From: Bombardia bombarda
Taxonomy: Eukaryota > Ascomycota > Sordariomycetes > Sordariales > Lasiosphaeriaceae
Reading direction: 5' to 3'
Length of the DNA: 64,000 bases
Assembly: GCA_030512295.1 (NCBI GenBank)
Contig: JAULSR010000009.1
Coordinates: 744,001 to 808,000 of the forward strand
Shown here in pieces: positions 21,021-31,505 of this stretch (the stretch's first letter is position 1; every line of letters begins with the position of its first letter). The translations under genes and the position numbers were made by a program. The notes beneath the pieces are model-generated. The model made no database searches. It was not told where the DNA came from and saw only the letters and a list, made by a program, of their open reading frames with translations.

Positions 21021-22468
21021 TGTTAAATTGTATTTAACGTAGCGGATTTAACGTGGCGGATTTTACGTAGCGGCGGTGAGGTGTCTGGGCGGAGGCGGTA
21101 AATTAAGCAATCATCCTATAGATTGCTTCTAAGCTGATACATCTTAGTGAACAAATTTCCTCCCACTACTTTCTTCGTTAATTAAGATAAGTATAATGAA
21201 TGCCTGACCATTATTCCTTGAATAAATGTCGCACAGTCTCGAGAAGTATGCTTATGGATATATGAGGAAGACGTAGCGTAAGTGAGGAAGCACCATATAT
21301 GACGAAGACGTTTGCTGCGACAACGTGTTAAAATCTCGAGGAACACGGCGATGAAGAATGGTATGAGGGATATAAACATTTATCCGACCCAGATCTTTAG
21401 CCGAGTCCGTATAGAAATCTGGTTCGTCCGAGTGGTCGACTAATGGTGAGGGATGGGTGCTAAAAGAGACGGACTTTCTCGACCGTCTTTTTTTTTTGGA
21501 AACGTTTGACTGGTAATACTCGTGAGGGCGGGGTAAGAAAGACGTTGCATCCTTTCGAAAGGCGGTGACGGATTAGGAAGTTATTAGCGATACTAGTGAC
21601 TCGAAACGCCCCTTATAAGCTATAGCTGGGAATTACCGGAAATAATAGCTTAATAAGAATACACTTAATAATAAGTAAGGACCGGGGGGTAAGTATAGTG
21701 ACGATAAAGGGTGTTACGTAAGTTAAGCATAAGCTTATAACTTAAACTTTAAAAAAATAATTTTTTTAATTAATTTTTAAATTAATTAATAAGAATTAAT
21801 ATAAGGAAATAAAGCTAATAAATATTAAAAATACGCTTATATAATAATTAATTTAAATTTAAAATTAAGTTTAAAAACTTAAAATTAAAATTAATTAATT
21901 TTAATTAATTTTTATTTTAATTAATGTTTTTAAATAAGTTAAAAAAACTTAAAATTAGTTTAGCGCTTTTTAAATAATTAAAATTAATTAAAATTACTTT
22001 AAAAAATAAAAAAAATAAAGCTTTTAATAATGATTTTAGTAGCTAAATAAATAACACAAAGCCCGATAACTAAGACGGATTTTTCAAATTGTTTAAGTTA
22101 GCTGTACGGGCTAAAAATTATCTTATTAGCTGATGACCCCGGGCCGGGACCCTGGTCAAAGAGTGGGTCTAAGAACCAAACTAACAGGGTTGAACTGCAG
22201 CTAGCACCGGATCACATTTAACCCGGTGAAAGGTGCAGCTGTTGGTTCTTTGGAAACCTAACTATTGGCTTCTAATCTTGTTTTGGCCCTGGCTTTCCCT
22301 GGCTTTCACCGTCACCGTTATTGCCCTAACATCATCGTGATGGCCATATTTTACCTACAGAAGTTTGGAAATATTAAACATCATCGTAGGTCTCCACCAA
22401 AAGAAACCATCTCGCTCTTTGATATTTTTGGATATTTTGACAACGACACGACGTCCTAATGAGCGGTC
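21021..22468. other. Intergenic, includes an AT-rich block
   Basis: 21720-22070 is strongly AT-rich with repeated TTAATTAA-type words, probably another RIP remnant. No termini or frames are visible. The rest shows nothing recognisable. Confidence 0.45.
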
Positions 22469-23524
22469 ATGGCGATTCCGCGAAAGCCCAGGTAAGTGCA
22501 CCAACTGTCCTGTTTTAGCGAGTCCCATGGAGCCTAAAACATAGCGCCCCCCAGTCCCCTCCTCGAACTCCTCGACACGGCAGCCAACATCGCAGCAAAA
22601 GGCCCCGTCAAACATGAGCCGGTACATCGACGCCTTCGGGGTCTGGTATGTGGCGAGTGGCTGTTTGATACCATGGATGCCAAATATGTGTGGGAGCAGG
22701 TATTCTGTATGTTCAACCCCTCATTTGACCTTCCATTATCGGGAAACACGGGCTAACTGTTTTCTCCGCTCCCCAACAGATCCGTATTTCTATGTCCCCA
22801 AGTCAGCCATCGAAGCCGGCCCGGGCAAGCTCTCGATAGAAAAGGAGGAAACAATAGACTCAGAAAAAGGCAAGGGCATGTTTTGGCTTGGCACCATCAG
22901 CTTGCGGACAAAATCTTTTGTAGTGGCTGGATTTTCGAGTGGGCCGCTCAAAGGCTTCGTCAAGATTCCAGTGAGCTCCATCGGTGAGTTCCCCAGGACC
23001 CAGTCTACCTTACAGTGGCTGCAAGTTCACAACAGGCTGACCAGAGCCCAGAATCGTGGTTTGCAGAAGACGAAAAGCTCCTGGGCCCACACCCCAAAGA
23101 TCCATACAAGCGCATTGAGTGTCTCAGCTCATCACGAGAAGTGCGCATCGAGGTCGGCGGCGTGGTCATTGCGAGGAGTACAAATAACATATTTTTACAC
23201 GAAACAAGTCTACGGACGCGCTATTACCTGCCCGCAACGTCTGTCCTCGACTGGAAAATGTTGTCGCCGAGCGACACCTGGACATTTTGTCCCTACAAGG
23301 GCCAGGCCGACTATTACGACCTCACGGTGCCGTGCCCCGAGGAGTTGAAAGGCAAGTTCGAATACAAGGTGATTCAAGATGCCGTGTGTGTTTATACATA
23401 CCCAAGAGCCGAGTCGGCGCAGATCCTGAATCTCTTGTGCTTCTTCAACGAGAAGGTGGACATTTTTATTGACGGGGTTTTGGATGTCGACGATTCCGTG
23501 TTTTGGGATCCGCCCGCCGTCTAA
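22469..23524 (+). CDS. DUF427-domain protein, 283 aa, four exons
   Basis: Model: join(22469-22491, 22555-22706, 22780-22983, 23052-23524), introns of 63, 73 and 68 nt, all GT-AG, with CTAAC in the second. The product carries two DUF427 units (PF04248), as is usual for fungal members of about 280 aa: residues ~35-145 (GEWLFDTMDAKYVWE ... YPYFYVPKSAI) and ~160-275 (RIEVGGVVIARSTN ... LHETSLRTRYYLP ... FCPYKGQADYYDL). The linker ESWFAEDEKLLGPHPKDPYKR is the characteristic bridge. The start ATG at 22469 is the only one giving the right phase into exon 2. The biochemical role of DUF427 is not established; a cytosolic enzyme-like fold is likely. Every junction restores the family pattern, so I trust the model. 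Confidence 0.88.
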
Positions 23525-23879
23525 GGTTGTTGGCAGTAGTAGCTAGACTAGTTGACCGACTGGATGCAGCTGCGATTTCTAAGCAGAACGATTGATAAGC
23601 AGACGATGGCATCATTTTGTTTTGTGCCAACGGAAACATACTGTTCAACCGGCGATTTAGTCAACACCCGCAATACCGGTCCAGTCTTACTTGCACAAAC
23701 TAGCTTCCCCCCCCCCCCCCCTAACAGGAGAGTCATTATAAGCTTCTCATCATCACCCTCTCCTCAAAGCCGCCGCTTATATCTCAGTTCCTCTTTCCTA
23801 CCCACCACATGTACATGTAACCACCCGGAGGACGCTACACAAACACACACCATAAATTCCGCCCGCCAATTTACACAAA

Positions 23880-25042
23880 ATGACGTCTACCACCCCTCAC
23901 AACAACGGCCCCTTCAAAGCCCTCTACCTCCCCCCTCAGGCACCATCGAAAGCCTTACCATCCCGTCCCCCACACCCCCTCACACCCTCCCAAGCCCTCG
24001 TCAAGGTCCACTACTCCGCCGTCAACCCCGGCGACCTCCGCCATTTCCACATGGGCATGTCCGGCTTCGTGATGGGCTACGACCACGTCGGGACCGTCAT
24101 CACCGCGCCCTCCTCTTCCGCGCTCTCCGCCAAATTCCCAGCTGGCACCCCCGTCTTCGGCATGGGCGTTCCCTTCCACCAGCGCCCCATCCACCTCGGC
24201 GCCCACCAGGCCTATCTCCTGGCCGACCTGGAACTGGCGCCCCACCTGACCTGGAAACGACCAGAGACACTCAACCCCCTGGACGCGGTGGGCATGCCGA
24301 ATGCGCTGCTCACCGCGGCGGATGGGCTGTTTGATGTCTTGGGCTATGCCTTTGAGCCAGCGGGGGTGGCAGGCGAGCGCACGAGGGGGGGCGTGGTTCT
24401 GATCTGGGGCGGGGGGGGAGCGTCGGCTGGGCGGCGGTGCAGCTTGCGAGGGCGGCCGGGTTTGAAGAGATCTTGGTGACGGCGCGGGAGAGGAACCACG
24501 GGTTGCTGAAGGAGGCGGGGGCGACGAGGTGTTTTGACTACTCGAAAGGTGCAGAGGCGGTGGTGGCGGAGATCAGGGCGGTTGTGAGGGAGCTGGAGGG
24601 GAAGGGGATGAGACTGGACGCAGTCTTTGATGCCGTGGGCGCAGGGCTGGGTATCTGGGCAGGGCTGGACGAGGAGACGGAAAAGAAGGTGGAGGGGGAG
24701 TTCGACAAGAGCACACCGGCGCTGGCAAAGAGGTGCTTATCGGACGGGGTGGTGGAGGCGGGGGAGGCGAAGCTGTGCTGCGTGCTGCCGGTGGGAAAGG
24801 ATCAAGATTACGTGTTTGCGATCTTCACGAGAAGGGGGGAGTATGCGTTTGGCCATCCCGAGTGGTCTGAGAGGCAGGAGAAGGTGGTGGCGTGGATGAT
24901 TCAGAACCACAAGACGGCGTGGCGGCCGTGGCCCAAAACGAGGGTGGTCAAGGATGCGGATGCGGCTATCGAGGCGGTCAAAGACGTGTATTCGGGGAGG
25001 GTGAGCCAGGAGAGGGTGGTAATCGAGCACCCCATGTTGTAA
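23880..25042 (+). pseudogene. MDR-family (zinc-type alcohol dehydrogenase/quinone reductase-like) oxidoreductase with a frameshift
   Basis: N-terminal half (from ATG 23880): GroES-like domain with ALVKVHYSAVNPGDLRHFH and MGYDHVGTV. C-terminal half: Rossmann domain with SVGWAAVQLARAAGF and a predicted NAD(P)H-dependent reductase end to 25042. The halves lie in different frames. They meet in a run of eight G after C24410: nine would give the expected GGGGSVGW dinucleotide-binding loop, eight shift the frame and lead to a stop at 24477-24479. No intron fixes this. There is no other lesion, and with one base restored the protein would be 387 aa, normal for the family. It is either a recent one-base loss or a sequencing error in the homopolymer. 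Substrate unknown. Confidence 0.75.
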
Positions 25043-25443
25043 GGCCGACGAGTTCAATTAGAACATAGGAATCTTCATAAAAGTGCATGATCAATGTTGC
25101 CTGCTTGTCATCGGACCAGTTGAAAAGATTGAAATGTATTATTGTATTGCTCAACTGTGCAATCTTTAAGCCACATCAGCGCTGACGACTTTCTTTTGGA
25201 CTTACTAACACCCCTGACCGCATGAGTCACCCGGGATCCACCGACAACCACGACCACCATTGGACCTGGTTGCTGCAACTGGAACTAGTGTAGTCAAAAT
25301 CATTGCCTCGCGTCCTCTCCATAGAAATTCTAACCATAACTCTACATAAAATAATTATTGTTTTTTTGCTCTTCTTCAGACACATCTTCCATCTCGACCT
25401 CTCACTCTTAGTCCAGCCTGACCAACTCAACAACTCATTCACA

Positions 25444-26075
25444 ATGCCTCTCCAACTTCGCCCCGCAACAGAGGGCGACTTCCTCACCCTGGGCCGCATC
25501 TCCAAGCGCGCGTTTCCCCATGCGTCCGGCCTTCTCTTTCCCACCCACCTGCGCCAGGGCACATCATCACCGACAAACATCTCCGATGACGACGACGAGG
25601 TCCGCTGGCGTGCTGCTCGCATGCTGTCGAGGTGGAAGCTTGGCAGCCCTGCATACGTCGTGGTGGACGTGTCTGGTGGCTCTGGTGACCCCAGCAACAA
25701 GGAAGAGGTCGTGGTTGGATTCGCCCAGTGGCAGGAGCCCGGCGTGAAGGACCCTTTGAAGGCTCGTGGCGGAGCCCCGCATTTGTTGCCCGCCACCCTG
25801 GACCAAGACCTGATTGCCGACCTGATGGAGAGGCTGCCCAGCGAGGAGAAGAAGGCGATGGAGGGGTATGAGACGGCGGATATGTATTGTGAGCCGGCTT
25901 TTTTTTCCTTTTCTTTTTTTTTCCTTTTGTTTTTTTTCCTTTTGTTTTTTTTCCTTTTGTTTTTTTTTCCTTTTGTTTTTTTTTTCCTTTTGTTTTTTTT
26001 TCCTTTTGTTTTTTTTCCTTTTGTTTTTTTTTCTTTTTTTTTTCTTTTTTTTTTTCTTTTTTTTTTTTCTTTTTT

Positions 26076-26119
<44 letters not shown>

Positions 26120-26401
26120 TTTCTTGCCTGCCTGTCTTGCCTTCATCAAACTCGGAGGCTAACTCAAGTCCCAGATCTCCTCATGCTTGCTGTTGACCCC
26201 AGCCACCAGCGACGAGGGGTTGGCAAGATGCTTCTGAGGCACGGAATCGACCAGGCAACCGCAGAGGGGAAGAAGGTCTACCTCACCGCAACTCCGGAGG
26301 GGAAACCGCTGTACCTATCACACGGGATGAAGCAGACTGGGGAGTTCGACCTGTTTGGAATCTCAAACTACGTGATGGTGTATGATAAGGAATGTTCTTA
26401 A
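25444..26401 (+). CDS. GNAT-family N-acetyltransferase, 223 aa, two exons
   Basis: Model: join(25444-25888, 26175-26401). Exon 1 begins MPLQLRPATEGDFLTLGRI, the usual first strand and helix of a GNAT fold. Exon 2 carries motif A, YLLMLAVDPSHQRRGVGKML (acetyl-CoA pyrophosphate loop Q/R-R-R-G-V-G), and motif B with YLTATPEGKPLYLSHGMK. The junction (T|GTGAGC ... CCCAG|AT) restores MYYLLMLAVDP. The intron is 286 nt, long for this genome, and is filled with a T-rich tandem array. The gene ends 29 bp from the convergent gene on the minus strand. Small-molecule acetylation is the usual role of this fungal GNAT group; the substrate cannot be told. Confidence 0.85.
25900..26123 (+). repeat. T-rich minisatellite inside the GNAT intron
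   Basis: Repeats of TTTTTTTTCCTTTTG-like units (about 15 bp), grading into T10-12C units. It occupies most of the intron, and the coding strand is the pyrimidine strand. Confidence 0.9.
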
Positions 26402-26430
26402 ACAACACCTTCTTGGTAGGTATTCAATGT

Positions 26431-29109
26431 CTAAACAGAATCCCTGAACCTCGTGTCTTTTTGTTTCTTTTTATCCCTTTCTTGTCCTTCATCGGACGTG
26501 GTCTCCACATCTTGCCAGCGCCGCTTCTGTATCGGCTGCAAATTTCTCCATGGGTTTTTCTTCAACACCAGGTGCACCATCGGCATCAGTGGTATTCCGT
26601 CATTCCTAGGCAGCCTCCCATAGCTGCCAACTGTGCTCACCTCAAAAACGCCCGGGGGAGACAGATGCACAACCACCACCTCTCCGTTCTCCTGCGCCTT
26701 CAACGTAAGCTTCACGTCGATGAATTCGTCTGTGATGTGTATCAAGCGAAGCCTGACGACCATCTTTTCCCGTACTGTTTTATCGAGGACGCCGACGAAC
26801 TGGGCCATGCCACCGGCTTTCAGCACCGCAGCTAGCCCAGCCCCACCAGAAGGAGCTATTTCGATGTGATATCTCGCGCCAAAAGTCTGAGCACTGCCGT
26901 TTGGGAAATCTGTTCTGAAGGCGATAGATGCAACCGTGTGGGTCTCCCAGGAGAGGACATGCATCTTGGCATACATATCTCGCAGTAATGTCCTCCTAGA
27001 ATGGTCTGGGATATGACTCTCACTCGGGGGCTCACTCAGGGGGGTTCTGACCATGATGGCGTACGGCTCGGGCTGAGAAGCACTGCTGGGCGCAGGTTCT
27101 GAGAAAAGACAGAATGTTGTGTCGCCGACAATCTCTATATCTTCCGAAGTGCTGGCAATCTTGTCGAGACTGACGGGCTGAGTGGCGTCGATGCGTGACG
27201 CCGATGTTGCGTTGGGCGTCTTGCTACTAAGAGCAGACAGACATGGTAACAGACATGGTATCTCGGCGATACGGACCGTCTTTGGGCCATCGACTGCACG
27301 CAACCTGATACCGGACCACGAGGATTTGAGGACAGGCGGCGGGCGGGCTGATGATGTGTCAGGGAAGGAGGCTGCTATGTCTTGGACATCATCACCTGGG
27401 GAAGACGAACATGGCACCGAAGACGAACATGGCACCGAAGACGAACATGGCACCGGTGGTGGTGATGCAGTAGTCTGACCACCATCTGCTGATCTCGTGT
27501 CTGGGTCTCTCGGAGAGGCAGATTGGTCCCCTGGTTGATGGTCCGAGTAATCAGTCGTCGTCTGCCTGGTCCTTGGATGCTCCTCATCTGAGGACGCTTC
27601 AGAATATGACTCGTCATCCTCCAAGCTGGGCCACAGTTCGTGATTATTATTATCGTCCATGATTGTTGGCGTTTGTTCAAGGCTGCCTCCGTGAGACCCA
27701 GGAGAACTGGGGGTATCATCCGCCACCCCAGAAGCTGGCGTAGCCCTGGGCGTTGAATCTCCATCCTCGGAAATGGACCGCAGAGCTGACTTCCTGCTAT
27801 TCCAGGACGCCGAGGTATTGTGGTATGATATGATAGGTCCAGACTGTGACATCGAGTTACTCGACTGGCGAGCGACAATATCCTCGTGTTCTCGGGAGGG
27901 AGGCAGACGGGGTTCAAGCGACATCCGACTCATTTCGCACGAAATGGCGCGCGAACCATCATCCCCCACCCACGATGCATCCCTCCTCGCCACAGTCGGC
28001 TCTTCTGCGCCATGTTGTTGACGCCAGACATTGGATCTGATTGCTACTAGATTAGCAGCTGCAGTATGAGTTGGGTCCTCGGCATCAGCAACCATCGGAG
28101 CTGATGATTCTATGAAGTGCCGCACTTCGGAGTCTCTAAGTCTGGATGCCCAAGCGTCAAGATCGCTTATATAAATACCGCCGTCGCCCTCATCAGTTTC
28201 TGGGCCATAGCCCCCAACAATCGCGGTATCCGGCATTTCTATCGACGGCAGTATTGGTGGCGGCGACGACGACGACTTGATATGACCGGGCTGCGCATCG
28301 TAGGAGGTAAATGACTGGGCGCCGATGTCTTGGATCATGGGTGCTGCGGGCTCTTCTCCAAATGCATCTGGATCCCAGTTGTCCCAATCAATGAGTTGAA
28401 TACTGCTGGAGAATGAGTGATCGTCGTAGCCGTACAGAAAGGGTTGGTCTGAAGGCGGGATCGTCGTTGTCGCGCCAAAAGAGCTTGTACCAGAGTCGGA
28501 GTTGTTCATGGCGAAGCTGGGGGCTTGGGGGAGGTATCGTATTTCGACTGGAGGTCGTGGTCTGCTGAAAACGCCCTGGGCAGCCCAGTAATCATGATCT
28601 GGCCGTGGGCCTCCACTGACGCCTAGATCAGATACGAGTCTGAAGAATGAGGGAAGCTGCTGCAGAGACTGCTGTGAGAAATCCCGGACAGCCGCTTCGT
28701 CTGGATGCAAACTTGTCGCGCTGGGTCTGTGGCTGCCAGACCACCGAGAAGTCGGGACGCCCTGCACCGGGGCATATGATTGTGCCGAGGCTGGTGTGGA
28801 CGTCGGCTCGTATTGAACCGTCGACGTGCCCGATGCCAAGGTAGACCACCCTTGTGACGCCTTGCCCGAGTTGTAGTCATGAGTCGCTGTTGTGTAGTCG
28901 ATGTACTGTGGCCTACTTCCATTCTGCATATTGCTCATGCTGGCCATGGTGTTGAAACGGCAGCCGCAACACAATGGGGGATGGTTCAGTTCGCCAGCAG
29001 AATATGAGGCCGTTGGGTTGGATACTGGATTGTGGGCGAACTGCCGTAAACGCTGTGGAGAGTCCATGGTATGGAGGGGTGGTAAGCTGGAAGGAAGGGT
29101 GCGCGCCAT
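26431..29109 (-). CDS. Hypothetical Ser/Pro-rich protein with C-terminal globular domain, 892 aa
   Basis: Starts at ATG 29109 (CTTGATGGCG); the frame is open for ten more codons upstream but without an ATG. Residues 1-~640 are low-complexity, rich in Ser, Pro, Asp and Gln, with acidic patches and a VPCSSS triplicate encoded by an 18-bp tandem repeat (27401-27454). Residues ~690-850 look globular: HTVASIAFRTDF ... AQFVGVLDKTV ... ENGEVVVVHLSPPGVFEV ... MPMVHLVLKK. The tail is basic (KKKQKDTR). The globular part resembles the next two minus-strand genes, suggesting tandem paralogues with a newly gained disordered N-terminus. No known domain recognised, no signal peptide or membrane helix. Confidence 0.7.
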   Translation of the reverse strand: MARTLPSSLPPLHTMDSPQRLRQFAHNPVSNPTASYSAGELNHPPLCCGCRFNTMASMSNMQNGSRPQYIDYTTATHDYNSGKASQGWSTLASGTSTVQYEPTSTPASAQSYAPVQGVPTSRWSGSHRPSATSLHPDEAAVRDFSQQSLQQLPSFFRLVSDLGVSGGPRPDHDYWAAQGVFSRPRPPVEIRYLPQAPSFAMNNSDSGTSSFGATTTIPPSDQPFLYGYDDHSFSSSIQLIDWDNWDPDAFGEEPAAPMIQDIGAQSFTSYDAQPGHIKSSSSPPPILPSIEMPDTAIVGGYGPETDEGDGGIYISDLDAWASRLRDSEVRHFIESSAPMVADAEDPTHTAAANLVAIRSNVWRQQHGAEEPTVARRDASWVGDDGSRAISCEMSRMSLEPRLPPSREHEDIVARQSSNSMSQSGPIISYHNTSASWNSRKSALRSISEDGDSTPRATPASGVADDTPSSPGSHGGSLEQTPTIMDDNNNHELWPSLEDDESYSEASSDEEHPRTRQTTTDYSDHQPGDQSASPRDPDTRSADGGQTTASPPPVPCSSSVPCSSSVPCSSSPGDDVQDIAASFPDTSSARPPPVLKSSWSGIRLRAVDGPKTVRIAEIPCLLPCLSALSSKTPNATSASRIDATQPVSLDKIASTSEDIEIVGDTTFCLFSEPAPSSASQPEPYAIMVRTPLSEPPSESHIPDHSRRTLLRDMYAKMHVLSWETHTVASIAFRTDFPNGSAQTFGARYHIEIAPSGGAGLAAVLKAGGMAQFVGVLDKTVREKMVVRLRLIHITDEFIDVKLTLKAQENGEVVVVHLSPPGVFEVSTVGSYGRLPRNDGIPLMPMVHLVLKKNPWRNLQPIQKRRWQDVETTSDEGQERDKKKQKDTRFRDSV

Positions 29110-29588
29110 CAAGCCGTATGGTGAGCGAGACAAGAGCACTATAAATCAAAACTTGGGAGTTCGCAAAGTAATGCCTTATAACTTATAACCACCACATGTG
29201 TGGGTGGTGGGTGGTGGGTCCCATCCATGTGTTGACACTGGTTTTGTATCACAATAAACAAACTTTCAATAAACAAACTTTCTGCCGTGAACCAATGAAA
29301 TAGCCATGGTCGAGGCAATCAGCTCGCCCGGCAGAAGTTGTAAACACTCGAACGCGACCACCGCGACGGCCTGGACTCCATCATGAGCAATCAGACCTCG
29401 CCACGTCAGTCAGATGATACAAACACCGAGACTGATGTCTTCTTCTGGCGCCTAGGCAGACCCATTCGCCCCTCCACTACAAGGTATGTTAGTTTGTCTG
29501 GCGCATTCAGCACTGTGTGTTTAGGCAGGCAGGGCACAGTGCCCGGAAATGCAGTTTCATATTGTTTACAGCGTGCTCAAAAGCCAAC

Positions 29589-29670
29589 TGTTGGAAAAAA
29601 AGTAATTACTGTTGGAAAAAAAAGTAATTACTGTTGGAAAAAAGTAATTACCGTTGGAAAAAAGTAATTC
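29589..29670 (+). repeat. About 20-bp tandem repeat, four copies
   Basis: Units of CTGTTGGAAAAAAAGTAATTA with variable A-run length, in the intergenic space between two minus-strand genes. Confidence 0.85.
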
Positions 29671-29830
29671 CTGGTTAATGGCTGTCTTTCTCAATACAAC
29701 GTATTATACTGCAACACTCCTCCCTCGCCATTGAACCGCAGCCACCTAAACGAGCGTACAACTGTGCGGAAGCCTTCCAGGTAGTAGAACTAAAGCTAAC
29801 CCATCAATACAGCTCTGATACATTAAGCCC

Positions 29831-30363
29831 TCAGCTTCCACACTCTATAACTACCCATCTGATACCAGGACCTTGAGGGTGCTCGGCCAGCACGAGACGC
29901 GCATGCTTATAGTATAACGAGGTGGCTTGATACGGATCGTGCGGGTCGTACGGTACCTGACTATCGATAGAGAGTACACCACCAGGCCGTGAGGTAAAAC
30001 GTAGTTCGCCCCATTCCATTAACCGGAAAGAGATTTCGACTTCAAGCGAGAACATGAATTGATTCGAACTGGCAAAGAGGATAACGGTGATGGGGTTGTG
30101 CACTGAAGCCGTCTTATCGATGATGGAAACGAAACGTGGACGATGGGTCACGCAGGGCAATTTTTCGTTTTGCACCGTTGGTTTAATGCTTAGGCCATAG
30201 ATAAAAAGCCGGCGATCATCGGGAATGAGGTTGCAGAAAGTGAGAGCCACAACCATATATTTTTCCGGCTTAAGAAAAGCCAGTAATTCAAAGCCTTTTC
30301 TGAAATCTACTGGAGCTAGGTTCGCGTCGCGAATTGAAAGATTTCGGATAATGGTATCGACAG

Positions 30364-30394
<31 letters not shown>

Positions 30395-30601
30395 GCCATC
30401 GATTAGAGCAAAGTTGCCATCGTACAAATCGCTGAGAATGAGGCCAAAATGCCTCCCCGGGATATAAAGGTCGTAGGTTACTTGTAGTAGGCTATTGATA
30501 AGGAAGTCGAAGCGGGGTAGACCGCGCAAGAATCGCTCGCGAGCGGACTGCTGATGCACAGCAGATAATAGAACATCGGCTACAGCATAGACCGACATCA
30601 T
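29831..30601 (-). CDS. Hypothetical protein, 256 aa, with poly-Asn tract
   Basis: ATG at 30601. No known family recognised. The N-terminal third contains LPRFDFLINSLLQVTYDLYIPG. A ten-asparagine run near residue 70 is encoded by a GTT/AAC microsatellite (30364-30395). The C-terminal two thirds (VVALTFCNLIPDDRRLFIYG ... RPRFVSIIDKTA ... EWGELRFTSRPGGVLSI ... LYYKHARLVL) align loosely with the C-terminal domain of the left neighbour and with the right neighbour. No membrane segments or signal peptide. It lies in the same orientation as both, spaced by 0.7-0.9 kb. I infer it is one of three diverged tandem duplicates. Confidence 0.65.
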
Positions 30602-31505
30602 GAAAAAGACACCTAGACCCGTCTTCCTGGGTATGTGGTTGCTTGGTAGTGTGCCAGGTGGAAAAGAATATTGAAGGATGAAGATTTTGTTTTGTCACAG
30701 ACAGGGGCGTAATGGGTTTTATAAGAATTGAATCATATTCGTCATATTATTTTGTAGTTTCAACATTTGTAGTGGTCTCAATCACCGCGCAAACCGCAAA
30801 TCTCCGACCACAAACAATACACTCACTCGTGGCCTCCACATTCTAGTCTAGGCCACACAGTGTTAATCCAATCAATCAACTTGGGCGATTGAAGCACCAA
30901 CACCGGAACGCGCTACCACCGTGTGGTTGCACTTGAACTTTGGAAGTAAACATGAGCTGGACCCCCCGCCTTGACTGACAATGTTTACACAAGCCATCTT
31001 ACCAATCTCTCGCCACATGGCCACATCAAAACAAAAACAAAACTTCATGACACGTCACCATAAGCACCGCAGCCTTTTTTATGCAAACTTTTTTCACAGC
31101 CCTAAAAAACTTCGAACTTGTTCGTGCTTGGATACCGTGGGTACTGTGCGCATCATGCCGTGTTTTTAGCATCGTGTGTCTCAGCAGCATAATCGGAACT
31201 TTGTGATTTGCTGGTTTGTCATTCCTCTGCCCTCCTACTATCTTGCATTGCTATTTTCAACTCAGCTACCTATTCAGCGTCCTCTCCCCTCTTCGTGTAC
31301 AAAATTGTCATCAGCATGTCCGTGACCATGTCTTATTTATGGTTTGAACATGTAATTACCGTTGATTTAAACATGCCCCCTGAAGCTTCTAAACGAATCC
31401 TCCCAAAACCATTCCCTTTGTCCTCCCCAAGAACTAATAGTTCAGCAGTTCTTATGGCGAAACTCTCAATCCCAACCCGCTGGGCTGCGAAGGCCTCGCG
31501 CCCTC
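30602..31505. other. Intergenic, no gene seen
   Basis: Presumed promoter of the 256-aa gene and 3' flank of the next. Frames on the plus strand here run into the antisense of the next gene and look non-coding. Confidence 0.5.

Noticed and set aside
22614..23348. Single 244-codon frame at the DUF427 locus
   Set aside because: It reads through introns in the wrong phase; the four-exon model reproduces both DUF427 units.
25868..26174. Poly-Phe/Leu frame across the T-rich stretch
   Set aside because: This is the GNAT intron; splicing restores the acetyltransferase motif A exactly, while read-through gives only Phe, Leu and Ser.
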